Part shown: piece by piece, positions 32,779-41,779 of the stretch | Numbering within the stretch: the stretch's first letter is position 1 | Layout: each line of letters opens with the position of its first letter | DNA from: an uncultured Cryptobacterium sp. | GTDB taxonomy: Bacteria > Actinomycetota > Coriobacteriia > Coriobacteriales > Eggerthellaceae | NCBI GenBank assembly: GCA_958410215.1 | Contig: CATYOF010000001.1 | Span: 186,001 to 250,000 of the forward strand | Reading direction: 5' to 3' | Length of the DNA: 64,000 bases | Made by a program: the position numbers and the translations under genes | Notes under the pieces: generated by a model | Told to the model about the DNA's origin: nothing | Database searches by the model: none | The model's input: the letters and a program-made list of their open reading frames with translations, nothing else

Positions 32779-34245
32779 TTATTCTTTTGGCATTTGCCTG
32801 GTAAGGCCATGGTTGGGATAAGCAAACCATGCCACCACCAACGAAGCAACAATACAAATAAGTACACACATAATGGTGGTGGAAAATCCTGCTAAATCGT
32901 TCACTACGCCCCATACAGCAGAAGCAACACCAATACCAATATCATTCGCAAGCAAAAACAACGCATTAGCTGCACCCCATCGCTCTGGAGGCGTGTTTTT
33001 AACCGCAACTGCCTGGTTAAGCGGATTTGCGATACCTAAGCACAAACCATAAGGAACGCCAGCAGCGTAAAACAGTGCTTCGTTGTGGGCGCCAAAGTAG
33101 GTCATCACAAAGCCAACAATCCCACACAACACTGCACCAGTCATGATTTTAATGGGAGCAACCCTGTCCATAAACGCCCTGGAAGCAAGACGTACCACAA
33201 TCATAGCGACCGCCGATATAGTGTAAAACAATCCTGCATTGGCGTAACCAAGCGATGTACCATAAAGCCCCATGAAGAAAATGCCAAAACCAAACGCAGG
33301 ACTCAGTACCAACATAGGCAGCATGCCCGGCAAAGCGCGCAGCTCGAAAAAGCGATGTAGGAAACTTTCTTTCCTTCGTGTACACTCATTCGGTTCGTTT
33401 TCTGCGCGCGAAACATCCGAAGTTTCTCGTACCTGTCTAGTTTCCTCTCGGTCAGATTCTGCCTGCTTGCCATGCATCAATCCCGGTTGATCGTCCACCG
33501 AGTCCGTACAGCTTTTAACTTGGTTTTCAGCTTCCTTTTTCGTACGACCAGCCTCCACCTGCTTGGCCTCCGTTTTCTCAGCTTTCGCCCGCTTAGCCTC
33601 CATGCGTAACCTATAGGTGGATGTTTCGGGAAGGCGCTTTAAATTCTTTTCATAACGACAAAACAAGGTAAAAACAAGAGCAAGCGCCGCCATAGCGGAA
33701 AGCCCTAAATATAGGTTTTCAGGCGGATTGGTGTTCACCAAAAAAAGAGCGAGCGCTGGTCCCATAGACATAGCCAATGCCTGACCAAGCCCGTAATAAC
33801 CCACTCCTTCACCTAAGCGCGAAAGTGGCAATACATCTGATGCCGCAGTAGCCGCCGCAGTGGTTGCAGCCGAAAATCCAATACCCTGCAGAATGCGACA
33901 AAACGAAAACACCGTAATATCCGAAATAAATACGGGCAAAACGGTTCCCACAAACATAAAAATGGTGCCGCCCAGCATTACTATTACACGACCCGCACTA
34001 TCAATTAACGGTCCGCACGCAATACGAGTAATTCCCGCCGCCGCTGAAAACACTGCAGCCAATATGCCGGCTAGCGTAGCGCCTTGCCCGAGGTGATCCA
34101 AATACACCGAAGTACCCGAGTTAAGCCCCTGTCCCACCATGAAACTGCAGAGGGTCATGATAATTATGAATATAAAAAGTGGGGTCCAAAGCTTTTCTTG
34201 AGACCTTTCTTTCTGGCTTTCTGTTGTCCTGGCCGACTCCGCCAC
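32779..34245 (-). CDS. Major facilitator superfamily transporter
   Basis: Twelve-segment MFS protein in two halves: the first to about residue 200, the second from about 300. TRIACGPLIDSAGRVIVMLGG carries the family loop between segments 2 and 3. A charged cytoplasmic loop of about 100 residues (about 205-305) is rich in Lys, Glu and Arg and longer than normal. Substrate unknown; drug or metabolite exporters are plausible. The start is a GTG at 34245 with AGGAAGTGAG upstream. No neighbour indicates a pathway, and no sign of regulation is visible. Confidence 0.88.
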   Translation of the reverse strand: MAESARTTESQKERSQEKLWTPLFIFIIIMTLCSFMVGQGLNSGTSVYLDHLGQGATLAGILAAVFSAAAGITRIACGPLIDSAGRVIVMLGGTIFMFVGTVLPVFISDITVFSFCRILQGIGFSAATTAAATAASDVLPLSRLGEGVGYYGLGQALAMSMGPALALFLVNTNPPENLYLGLSAMAALALVFTLFCRYEKNLKRLPETSTYRLRMEAKRAKAEKTEAKQVEAGRTKKEAENQVKSCTDSVDDQPGLMHGKQAESDREETRQVRETSDVSRAENEPNECTRRKESFLHRFFELRALPGMLPMLVLSPAFGFGIFFMGLYGTSLGYANAGLFYTISAVAMIVVRLASRAFMDRVAPIKIMTGAVLCGIVGFVMTYFGAHNEALFYAAGVPYGLCLGIANPLNQAVAVKNTPPERWGAANALFLLANDIGIGVASAVWGVVNDLAGFSTTIMCVLICIVASLVVAWFAYPNHGLTRQMPKE

Positions 34246-34335
34246 GAACTCACTTCCTATCTATTTAACTGTATGACCTGCGTTCTGATATATAGGTTCA
34301 ATATAATTAACTTAGCCCATTTCAACCCAAAAGAA

Positions 34336-34368
34336 AACGGCACTGTCTGAAACAGAACGAGTGCCGTT
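34336..34368 (-). terminator. Rho-independent terminator of metG
   Basis: AACGGCAC (34336-34343) pairs with GTGCCGTT (34361-34368). On the minus strand it is followed by TTCTTTTGGG. It lies 39 nt after the metG stop codon. Confidence 0.8.
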
Positions 34369-34407
34369 AATAAAAAATATAAATAAGTAAGCTAAGCGTT
34401 TTCTCAG

Positions 34408-36474
34408 CTATTTCTTCAACTGAGATTCATGGAACTTAAAGAAGTCGGTGCGCGGAGGCAATTCGCAAACCTTATGACGAGCATCGTCAAGTTCATTTGC
34501 ACTGCACAGCTCTTCCATACTGTCAAAGTCATAATTCCAGCTAAAGAAATCATCAAACTCAAAGTTTAGGTAATCGCAAATCTTTTCGGTGCCTTTTGGA
34601 ACAACCGGATGCATTAAAAGCGTTGCAATACGCAGTAAATAGAACGAATCTACCAGTACCTGACGACGCGCTTGATCGCGTTCTTCAGCTGGCAAATCTT
34701 CATTTTCTGCACTACGAATACCGCTTGACCAATACTTGTTGGCATAACGAATAAATTCGTCCATCAACGCCATAACTGAATGCAAATCCACTCGATACAT
34801 GCAGTCTTCATAAGTAAGCATAGTTTTCTTCGCGCGCCTTAGCACCTCGGTCGAAACGGAGCCTAAAGGCATATAGCCATCGAAGTTCTTCTGCGCTTCA
34901 TAGAAACAGCTTCGTGCCAAGCGATTAAATACCTTCGTCAGCAAAGCGCCTTCCTTTAAAGCAGGGTCTGCCACGCGAGGATCTTCACGCTTTACAGGAT
35001 CAGGGTCAAACACTTTAGGCTTAAATCCTACCGAACGCTGATCAAGCGCCAATGCCAAGAAGTGCGCACGCAGCTGCTCGGAAGTGTAGTAATTCAGTAA
35101 CTCATCAGCAGTTGGTGGCTTAATCTCGCTTGAAGAAGACGCCTTCTTATCGCCAAACAAAATATGATGGTTTGCAATAAGTTTCGTTTGTTGCAATTCG
35201 CCCTGAGGGGCGTTAGCAACAGGTGTATCGGTATGCTGCATAGCCGCAAACAGCGCAGGCTGCGCAACACCATAGAAGTACAAATTATCCTGTCCAATAA
35301 ACTGGTATACACACGATTCCTTGTCGCACCAGAAGCTACGCCATTCACTACGTGCAAGACCACGATTATCGTTACGTGCCATCGTAAAGGAAATAGGAGC
35401 CCATAAGCTTTCAGGCCAACACCAAGCCGTTAGACCTTCAGCCCCTTCAATAACGGGTACCGGAACACCCCATTCCACATTACCGGAAATGCGAAAAGGA
35501 ACCAGTGCTTTGCCCGTGCGGAAGCGAATACCTGCATCAGTAAGCACCGTGCGCGCCAAGTCGCGATCGGCAATTGTTTTAAATTCAATCTCAAAGCTTT
35601 GCTTGCCTTTTTCCGCATCGCGATAGGTGTGTTCAGGCAGATTATCGGCAATTTCCTTGTAGGAATCAAAAAGCTCTACCTTGATGTAAATGATAGGCGG
35701 AACCAAAAATTCCTTAATGGTTTTAGTTACTACGGGGCGAATTTGAGGATCGTTTTCCATTTCCGTCACATAGTCACGTACCACCTGCGCAAAGCCCGGC
35801 AAATCGAAATACCAGTTTTTTACCTCGCGCATTTCAGGAACCGTATCAGAAACTGAAGATACCGGCTTAATTAAATCAACCGGATCGTACTGATGACCCA
35901 AATCACACTCATCAGCGTATGCCTTTTCGCTCTTACAGCCCTGAACAGGACAATGACCCACTACCTGACGACCGTTCAAAAACATATCTTCTTTGGTGTC
36001 ATAGAACTGCAAGGTGCTTTCAAGATGCAGATAACCCTTGTCGTAGAGACGCTGCACAAACGTATTCGTTACCGTTTTATGCACTTCTCCACAGTGGCCA
36101 AGTCCACTACCTTCGTACACATCCAAACTAATATCGTAAGCATCTAAGGTTGCTTTTTGCGCATCATGATTGCGCCGAACATAGTCTTCAATGGTGCCTT
36201 TAAAGGTGCCTGCCTCAACTTCCTTGCGATACCCCTCTTCAATAGGAGAACCAAAGCAGTCAGTACCAGAAACGAAGCACACGTTTTCCTTGCCGATACG
36301 ATCACGCAAGAAACGCGCATAGCAGTCTGCCGGAACAAAAACACCGCCAACATGGCCAAAGTGAAGCGCCTTATTACCATAAGGCATACCCGCCGTTACT
36401 ACGGCGCGCTTGGGCCACACAATAGGTGGCATGTCTTTAGACTTTGCTGCTTTATTGTCTGCCTTATCTGCCAT
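34408..36474 (-). CDS. metG: Methionyl-tRNA synthetase with altered KMSKS loop
   Basis: Class I synthetase, 688 aa. AVVTAGMPYGNKALHFGHVG contains HFGH, the HIGH motif. CPVQGC with ECDLGH matches the zinc knuckle. PVSSVSDTVPEMREVKNWYF and YQFIGQDNLYFYG are typical of MetRS. At the KMSKS position the sequence reads GDKKASSSSEI (about 35120-35150), so only the lead Lys and some Ser remain. The anticodon-binding helical domain follows. An N-terminal Lys/Ala/Asp-rich lead of about 18 residues precedes the core. The start at 36474 has only a weak site (AAGGTG 13 nt upstream). Whether a second MetRS gene exists elsewhere cannot be seen. Confidence 0.85.
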   Translation of the reverse strand: MADKADNKAAKSKDMPPIVWPKRAVVTAGMPYGNKALHFGHVGGVFVPADCYARFLRDRIGKENVCFVSGTDCFGSPIEEGYRKEVEAGTFKGTIEDYVRRNHDAQKATLDAYDISLDVYEGSGLGHCGEVHKTVTNTFVQRLYDKGYLHLESTLQFYDTKEDMFLNGRQVVGHCPVQGCKSEKAYADECDLGHQYDPVDLIKPVSSVSDTVPEMREVKNWYFDLPGFAQVVRDYVTEMENDPQIRPVVTKTIKEFLVPPIIYIKVELFDSYKEIADNLPEHTYRDAEKGKQSFEIEFKTIADRDLARTVLTDAGIRFRTGKALVPFRISGNVEWGVPVPVIEGAEGLTAWCWPESLWAPISFTMARNDNRGLARSEWRSFWCDKESCVYQFIGQDNLYFYGVAQPALFAAMQHTDTPVANAPQGELQQTKLIANHHILFGDKKASSSSEIKPPTADELLNYYTSEQLRAHFLALALDQRSVGFKPKVFDPDPVKREDPRVADPALKEGALLTKVFNRLARSCFYEAQKNFDGYMPLGSVSTEVLRRAKKTMLTYEDCMYRVDLHSVMALMDEFIRYANKYWSSGIRSAENEDLPAEERDQARRQVLVDSFYLLRIATLLMHPVVPKGTEKICDYLNFEFDDFFSWNYDFDSMEELCSANELDDARHKVCELPPRTDFFKFHESQLKK

Positions 36475-36615
36475 TGTGGTATGTATTCACCTTACCTACT
36501 ACTATCTCAATGTTACGTTTAATCGGTATGCTTTAGTTAAAACACCCCATTATCCGTTGCGTCTCATCATTATTTCACAGTTTATCTAAACGAAATACCT
36601 AAACGAATCGCCTTA

Positions 36616-37899
36616 TTATTGTTGCGTTGCTGTTGAACCCGCATCAAGTTCTTTTAAGGCCTGTGCCAATTCTTCCGTAGTTACTCCGTCAGTTTTCGAC
36701 ATTAAATCTAGTAGAAGATCCAAATCATCAGAAGAAGAGGTATCCAAAGTAACCGTAGCTGTAGTTGAAGATCCCGCTAATTCTGCTGCCTTCTTAACCG
36801 CATCTTCCTGCGTACCAATTTCATCTGCAAGTCCATTTTCTACCGCATCAAGGCCAGTAAACGTGAGGCCCGTTGCAAGCTTTCGAACCTCATCGCTAGA
36901 CATTCCTCTGCCTTCGGCAACATTTTCAATAAACGTTTCGTTTATCTGGTCAATTTGCGCCTGATAGTACTCGCGTTCTTCATCCGTTAAGCCACGATTG
37001 CCGTAGGTGGAATCTTTGCTTGGCGCGGACGTAATATCCTCGGTAGTAATACCGAGCATTTCCATCAAACCAGAATAATCCATAAACTGCATAGCAGTGC
37101 CAATAGCACCAATAGAAGTGGTTTTAGCGGTATAGATATAGTCTGCCTGACTTGAGATTTCATAAGCCGCACTTGCATTGGTTGCCGCACTAGAAACTAC
37201 CACTGGTTTGCCGGTAGTTTCTTTGAATTCCCGCAGGTATTCGGTCATTTCTTCCCCTGCGGTAGCAGTACCGCCGCCTGAATTTACCCGCAACACAACC
37301 GCTTTAATGTAGGAATTATTAGCCGCTATGTCCAATTGTTCCTTCAAACCTTCGGGGCTTGAAGTGGTGCCATCATATTGAATAGTTCCATCAATAGTAA
37401 TAATTGCCACGGCATCAGAGGTAAGTAAATCAGCATCACTTCCTACACTGGTGCCAGCAGAAGAAAAAGCGCTTGAGCACGACCACATGCCAAACATCAT
37501 TACCATTGCAAGCGCCACCACAATAACAATGCCTACAATCCAACCACGCGATTTGGTTGGTTTAGTTGAGGCGTATGCTGGATAACCCGTGCCGGGATTC
37601 GTCCCATAGTTGGAACAGTAATTTGTGCCACCGCTCGGAGCGAAACCTACGCCACCGTTCTGGTCGAAGCCCGCGCCATTATTCGAGGCAAAACCTGCAC
37701 CATTATTCACATCGTAACCTGCGCCATAGCCCGAACCATACCCTGCGTTGTAGCCTGCACCTGCTTGGGTAGGCGAGCCTAATGGCACCGTAGGGTTTGA
37801 ATTATTTTCTGAAGCCGCTTGAGTGGGTACACCTGCTGGCGGCACGGGCACCTGCGATTGAGACGATTGAGATTGAGGTTCATTTGGCTCTTGAGGCAT
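36616..37899 (-). CDS. sppA: Signal peptide peptidase SppA with Gly/Tyr-rich N-terminus
   Basis: Membrane serine protease of family S49 that clears cleaved signal peptides. The first 130 residues are cytoplasmic and contain Gly/Tyr/Asn repeats (YNAGYGSGYGAGYDVNNGAG and similar). A membrane anchor follows (WIVGIVIVVALAMVMMFGMW). The catalytic core has VLRVNSGGGTATA, the Ser in TNASAAYEISS, SIGAIGTAM and the Lys region SAPSKDSTYGNRG. At 427 aa it is one core domain plus the extension. GGGGGAG lies before the ATG at 37899. It follows rho with a hairpin at 37934-37957 between. Confidence 0.88.
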   Translation of the reverse strand: MPQEPNEPQSQSSQSQVPVPPAGVPTQAASENNSNPTVPLGSPTQAGAGYNAGYGSGYGAGYDVNNGAGFASNNGAGFDQNGGVGFAPSGGTNYCSNYGTNPGTGYPAYASTKPTKSRGWIVGIVIVVALAMVMMFGMWSCSSAFSSAGTSVGSDADLLTSDAVAIITIDGTIQYDGTTSSPEGLKEQLDIAANNSYIKAVVLRVNSGGGTATAGEEMTEYLREFKETTGKPVVVSSAATNASAAYEISSQADYIYTAKTTSIGAIGTAMQFMDYSGLMEMLGITTEDITSAPSKDSTYGNRGLTDEEREYYQAQIDQINETFIENVAEGRGMSSDEVRKLATGLTFTGLDAVENGLADEIGTQEDAVKKAAELAGSSTTATVTLDTSSSDDLDLLLDLMSKTDGVTTEELAQALKELDAGSTATQQ

Positions 37900-37933
37900 A
37901 ACTCCCCCTCATAAAGAATCTAAGCCAACTTAA

Positions 37934-37957
37934 GAACCCCGCCTTACGGCGAGGTTC
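37934..37957 (-). terminator. Hairpin terminator after rho
   Basis: GAACCCCGCC (37934-37943) pairs with GGCGAGGTTC (37948-37957) over a TTAC loop. On the minus strand it is followed by TTAAGTTGG, a weak T-tract. It lies 76 nt after the rho stop codon. Confidence 0.55.
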
Positions 37958-38033
37958 AAACATTTACACTCATTGCATTATAGGTAAAGATGGGCCTCGT
38001 TATCACTTACCCATAGTACATACAGAACTTAGA

Positions 38034-40133
38034 CTAAAATTCGATATTTCCCTCTTCGAAATGATGCCCCTGGGCTTTTTTAGCAGCGCGAATCAAGAAT
38101 TCTTGATTATTGTTCGTTTGCTGAAGTGCCTTTACCAAAGATTCCATCGCGCGTTCAGTATTGTTGCGGTTAGCCAGAATACGACGTACCGCCCAAATAA
38201 GAGGAGCTTCTTGAGGATCGATAAGCAAATCTTCACGACGCGTACCAGAAGCGACCGGATCAATAGCAGGGAAAATACGCCTGTCAGCCAGCTGACGATC
38301 CAGCTTTACTTCCATGTTGCCCGTGCCCTTGAATTCCTCAAAGATTACTTCATCCATCTTGGAACCAGTTTCAATAAGAGCAGACGCCAAAATAGTTAGA
38401 CTGCCGCCCCCTTCAATGTTTCGAGCGGCACCCAAGAATTTCTTAGGAGGATACAGCGCCGTAGAATCTACACCGCCAGACAAAATGCGGCCCGATGCAG
38501 GTTGCGCCAAGTTATAAGCACGAGCAAGACGCGTAAGTGAATCAAGCAGAATAACAACATCTTGACCGTTTTCTACCAAGCGCTTTGCACGTTCAATTAC
38601 CAATTCCGAAACCGCAATATGGTTTTCGCTGGGCATATCAAAGGTAGAAGAAATTACTTCACCGTGAATAGAACGTTCCATATCGGTAACTTCTTCAGGA
38701 CGTTCATCCACGAGCAAGCACATAAGGTGCACTTCAGGATTATTTGCCGCAATTGAAGCAGCAATATCCTTCAAAATGGTAGTTTTGCCAGCCTTAGGAG
38801 GTGAAACAATCAAACCACGCTGGCCTTTACCAATAGGGGCACACAAGTCAATCACACGTGCGGTAATAGTTGATTTGCCATGCTCTAAAACAAGGCGTTC
38901 ATCAGGAAAAACTGGCGTCAGATCAGCAAAGCGAACACGCTTGCCTAAATCTTCAAAGGCAATACCGTTGACCGTATCTACACGTTGCAAGGCAGCATAC
39001 TTTTCGTTAGGACGGGCAGGACGAGTTTGACCCGTTACGTAGTCGCCCTTACGCAAACCATTACGACGAATGGTTGCCATGCCTACATACACATCATCTT
39101 CACTGGGTAAATAACCGTGCGTACGCAAGAAGCCATAACCATCGGAAAGAATATCCAAAATACCGGCGGTTTCCTCAAAGCCTTCCGCTTTAATACTGGC
39201 AGCGAATACTGCCTCCACCAGCTCGGCTTTTTTAAGTCCCTTATGTTCAATTTCGAGCTCTTCTGCACGAGCACGCAATTCCGCTACTTTAAGCTTTGCA
39301 AGATCGTCCTTGGAAGTTTGAGGAATAACGGGTTCACGCCTGTTTTGCTGATGAGCACGACGAGAACGGAAATGACCGCCTTTTTGCTGAGCAGCATTTT
39401 TCTGGTGATTATTCTTAGAATAGCTACGCTGCTTGCGTGAAGAACCGTGGCTTTCATCGGACTCAGAGGCTTCTTCGTTGCGAGGCTTCCTGCCACGTTG
39501 TTTGCGAGCAGGAACTTCTTGTGCAGTATCTTCATGCGTTGAGTCTTCGCTTTTCGATGAATCCTCATTGGTCGCACGCGCGCTATCGCTTGAAGCGCTA
39601 TCGCCCGAAGCCACCTGGCCTTCTGGTGCCTCGCCCGCATCGTTTGCAGAAGTGCGTTCTTCAGCAGAGCCAGACTCTTGTTCTGTCCCCACTGCATCTT
39701 CCGTTTTAGTTTTACGGGTGGTCCTTCTTTTGCGCACAGGCTTTTCAGCTTCTGCATCTCCCGCAGCCTGATGTGCTTTTGCATCAGATTGCGCAGCATC
39801 AAGTACGGCCGCTACCACAACATCGCTTAAAGCACTGCCCACTTGGACAGGAGCTAAAGCAGGAGCTTCAAGGGAAGCTCCTGACCCATCAGAGCTTTGT
39901 TCATCCTTTGAATCTGCTGCTTTTTTACTGGTGGTTTTGCGCGTGCGCGTCGCGCGCTTCTTCTTGGGTTCTTCTGAAGATTTTGCAGCGCCCGAATCTT
40001 CTTCTGCTGTTGTTGCGGACGCTGTCGCTTCAGGCTGCGCGCCTTCCGCCGTTGCTTTCGTAGCACGACGGCGGTAGGTACGCTTTGGTTTTACTTCTTC
40101 TGATACTGATTCTTCAGTTACGGAATCACTCAT
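38034..40133 (-). CDS. rho: Transcription termination factor Rho with long disordered N-terminus
   Basis: RNA-dependent ATPase that ends transcription. Residues 1-275 (39309-40133) are mostly Ala, Glu, Ser, Lys and Arg with short basic islands (RKPRNEE, RKQRSYSKNNHQKN), as in actinobacterial Rho. The Rho N-domain DLAKLKVAELRARAEELEIE, the cold-shock-type RNA site DGYGFLRTHGYLPSEDDVYV, the Walker A site SPPKAGKTT and DERPEEVTDMERS follow. The start is the ATG at 40133 overlapping the TGA of the upstream gene (ATGA). An in-frame ATG at 40154 is possible. Confidence 0.95.
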   Translation of the reverse strand: MSDSVTEESVSEEVKPKRTYRRRATKATAEGAQPEATASATTAEEDSGAAKSSEEPKKKRATRTRKTTSKKAADSKDEQSSDGSGASLEAPALAPVQVGSALSDVVVAAVLDAAQSDAKAHQAAGDAEAEKPVRKRRTTRKTKTEDAVGTEQESGSAEERTSANDAGEAPEGQVASGDSASSDSARATNEDSSKSEDSTHEDTAQEVPARKQRGRKPRNEEASESDESHGSSRKQRSYSKNNHQKNAAQQKGGHFRSRRAHQQNRREPVIPQTSKDDLAKLKVAELRARAEELEIEHKGLKKAELVEAVFAASIKAEGFEETAGILDILSDGYGFLRTHGYLPSEDDVYVGMATIRRNGLRKGDYVTGQTRPARPNEKYAALQRVDTVNGIAFEDLGKRVRFADLTPVFPDERLVLEHGKSTITARVIDLCAPIGKGQRGLIVSPPKAGKTTILKDIAASIAANNPEVHLMCLLVDERPEEVTDMERSIHGEVISSTFDMPSENHIAVSELVIERAKRLVENGQDVVILLDSLTRLARAYNLAQPASGRILSGGVDSTALYPPKKFLGAARNIEGGGSLTILASALIETGSKMDEVIFEEFKGTGNMEVKLDRQLADRRIFPAIDPVASGTRREDLLIDPQEAPLIWAVRRILANRNNTERAMESLVKALQQTNNNQEFLIRAAKKAQGHHFEEGNIEF

Positions 40134-40810
40134 GCGTTTTGAACTTTCTCCCAATCCTTAAGGAATGCATCTAAGCCGCGATCCGTCAAAGGGTGCTCGA
40201 TGCATTTTTTCAATACATTAAAGGGAACCGTTGCAATATCTGCGCCCATTAAAGCAGCCTGAGCAACATGGTTCGCGCTGCGGATAGAAGCAGCAATTAC
40301 TTCAATTTGTTCGCCATTTACGGTGTTTTCCGTAAAGTCGTAATTGTTGAGAGCAGAAACAATATTGGCTACCTGATCGAGACCATCTTCGGAAATGTCG
40401 TCAAAGCGACCAATAAAGGGGCTTACATAACGAGCACCTGCACGAGCAGCCATGATAGCCTGAGGAACCGTGAAGCACAAGGTCATATTTACTGGAATTC
40501 CTTCAGAAGCCAGTACCTTAGTTGCGGCAAGGCCTTCAATCATAGTAGGAACTTTAACTACTACGTTAGGTGCAATTGCTGCCAGTTCGCGACCATCCTT
40601 AATAATTTCATCGCGCGTCATAGCAACCGATTCAGCCGAAACAGGGCCATCCACAATTTCACAAATGCGAGCAATGTGATCATGGAAGTCGGCAAGTTTA
40701 CCACCAATACGAGAATACAGCGTAGGATTTGTGGTTACGCCTGCGAGCGCACCCCAACTTGCCGCTTCTTTGATCTCGTCAAGATCAGCGGTATCGAGAA
40801 AGAATTTCAC
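40130..40810 (-). CDS. Transaldolase-like (fructose-6-phosphate aldolase) protein
   Basis: Small TalC/FSA-type class I aldolase, 226 aa. MKFFLDTADLDEIKEA, GVTTNPTL, NVVVKVPTM (Schiff-base Lys), NMTLCFTVPQAIMAARAGA and ISPF-like YVSPFIGRFDD are typical. Members act as transaldolase (pentose phosphate route) or as fructose-6-phosphate aldolase; sequence alone does not decide. No other pentose gene is near. Its stop overlaps the rho start by 2 nt, so the two are cotranslated, an arrangement that may tie Rho supply to this gene. Confidence 0.9.
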   Translation of the reverse strand: MKFFLDTADLDEIKEAASWGALAGVTTNPTLYSRIGGKLADFHDHIARICEIVDGPVSAESVAMTRDEIIKDGRELAAIAPNVVVKVPTMIEGLAATKVLASEGIPVNMTLCFTVPQAIMAARAGARYVSPFIGRFDDISEDGLDQVANIVSALNNYDFTENTVNGEQIEVIAASIRSANHVAQAALMGADIATVPFNVLKKCIEHPLTDRGLDAFLKDWEKVQNA

Positions 40811-40927
40811 GAGAGTCCTCCTAAATCAGACTTCAACACACAGCTTGCCCACAAGAACGGGCACCCATTGAAACAGCTGTTTGTAAAAGGGGGATTGAAT
40901 AAGACAAAACCATAGTACTCAAACAAA

Positions 40928-41779
40928 TTAGCATGCGCAAGCGTAGAAAAATTCAATCTCCTTTTTATAACCTGGTAATTCGTTTGGCGTTTCCAAAATG
41001 CAGGGCAATCCTATCAATTTTGGATGCATTACCACCCGCACAAGAGCATCGGCTCCAATTTCCCCTTCTCCAATGCGCGCATGACGGTCTTTATGGGATC
41101 CTTTTGGATTCAATGAATCATTGATATGAAGCGCACGCAATCTATCAAGACCAATCACCGAATCGAAGTGATCAAGCACCCCTTCCAAGTCATTGACTAG
41201 GTCATATCCTGCATCCCACACATGACAGGTATCCAAACAAACACCCACTTTTTCAGACAGCTGCACCTTTTCTATGATGGCAGCTATTTCTTCAAAGGTG
41301 GAGCCAACTTCGCTTCCCTTGCCTGCCATAGTTTCAAGTAAAAACGTAGTGGTTTGATCGGCGCGCAAAACCGTATTCAACACTTCTGCGATTTGCTCAA
41401 TGCCAGCCTCTACGCCCTGCCCTACATGTGAACCTGGATGTATGTTAAACAACTGATTTGGCGTATATTCCATACGTTGCAAATCTTCCGCCAAAGCCTG
41501 AAAAGCAAATTCACGAACACTTTCTTTAGCGGAACAGGGATTTACCGTATACGACCCATGTGCCACTATCTGAGAAATTCCCGCTTGGCGTGCCGCTTCG
41601 TGAAAGGCTTGTATATCAGTTGGATCGATGGGTTTTGCCTTACCCCCACGAGGATTACGCGTAAAAAACGCAAAGGTGTGCGCACCGATACTCTGCGCTG
41701 TTTTCGCCATAGCTTCATAGCCGCCTGCCGAAGAAAGATGGCAGCCCATTACTAATTCGGGTTTACGATTCGTGTGCAC
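40928..41779 (-). CDS. nfo: Endonuclease IV (AP endonuclease)
   Basis: Trinuclear zinc AP endonuclease of base excision repair. Metal-ligand blocks seen are GCHLSSAGGYEAMAKTA, NIHPGSHVGQGVEAG, LLETMAGKGSEVGSTFEE, VCLDTCHVWDAGYD, HINDSLNPKGSHKDRHARIG and CILETPNELPGY. At 283 aa it is complete. The first codon at 41779 lies inside the end of recN (17 nt overlap). An alternative ATG at 41749 loses ten residues. It pairs with recN as a repair module. Confidence 0.95.
   Translation of the reverse strand: MHTNRKPELVMGCHLSSAGGYEAMAKTAQSIGAHTFAFFTRNPRGGKAKPIDPTDIQAFHEAARQAGISQIVAHGSYTVNPCSAKESVREFAFQALAEDLQRMEYTPNQLFNIHPGSHVGQGVEAGIEQIAEVLNTVLRADQTTTFLLETMAGKGSEVGSTFEEIAAIIEKVQLSEKVGVCLDTCHVWDAGYDLVNDLEGVLDHFDSVIGLDRLRALHINDSLNPKGSHKDRHARIGEGEIGADALVRVVMHPKLIGLPCILETPNELPGYKKEIEFFYACAC

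Noticed and set aside
39284..40063. Long alternative frames in the Rho N-terminal region on both strands
   Set aside because: The rho frame continues from a coupled ATGA start to the conserved domains. The others are shadows of the low-complexity codons.
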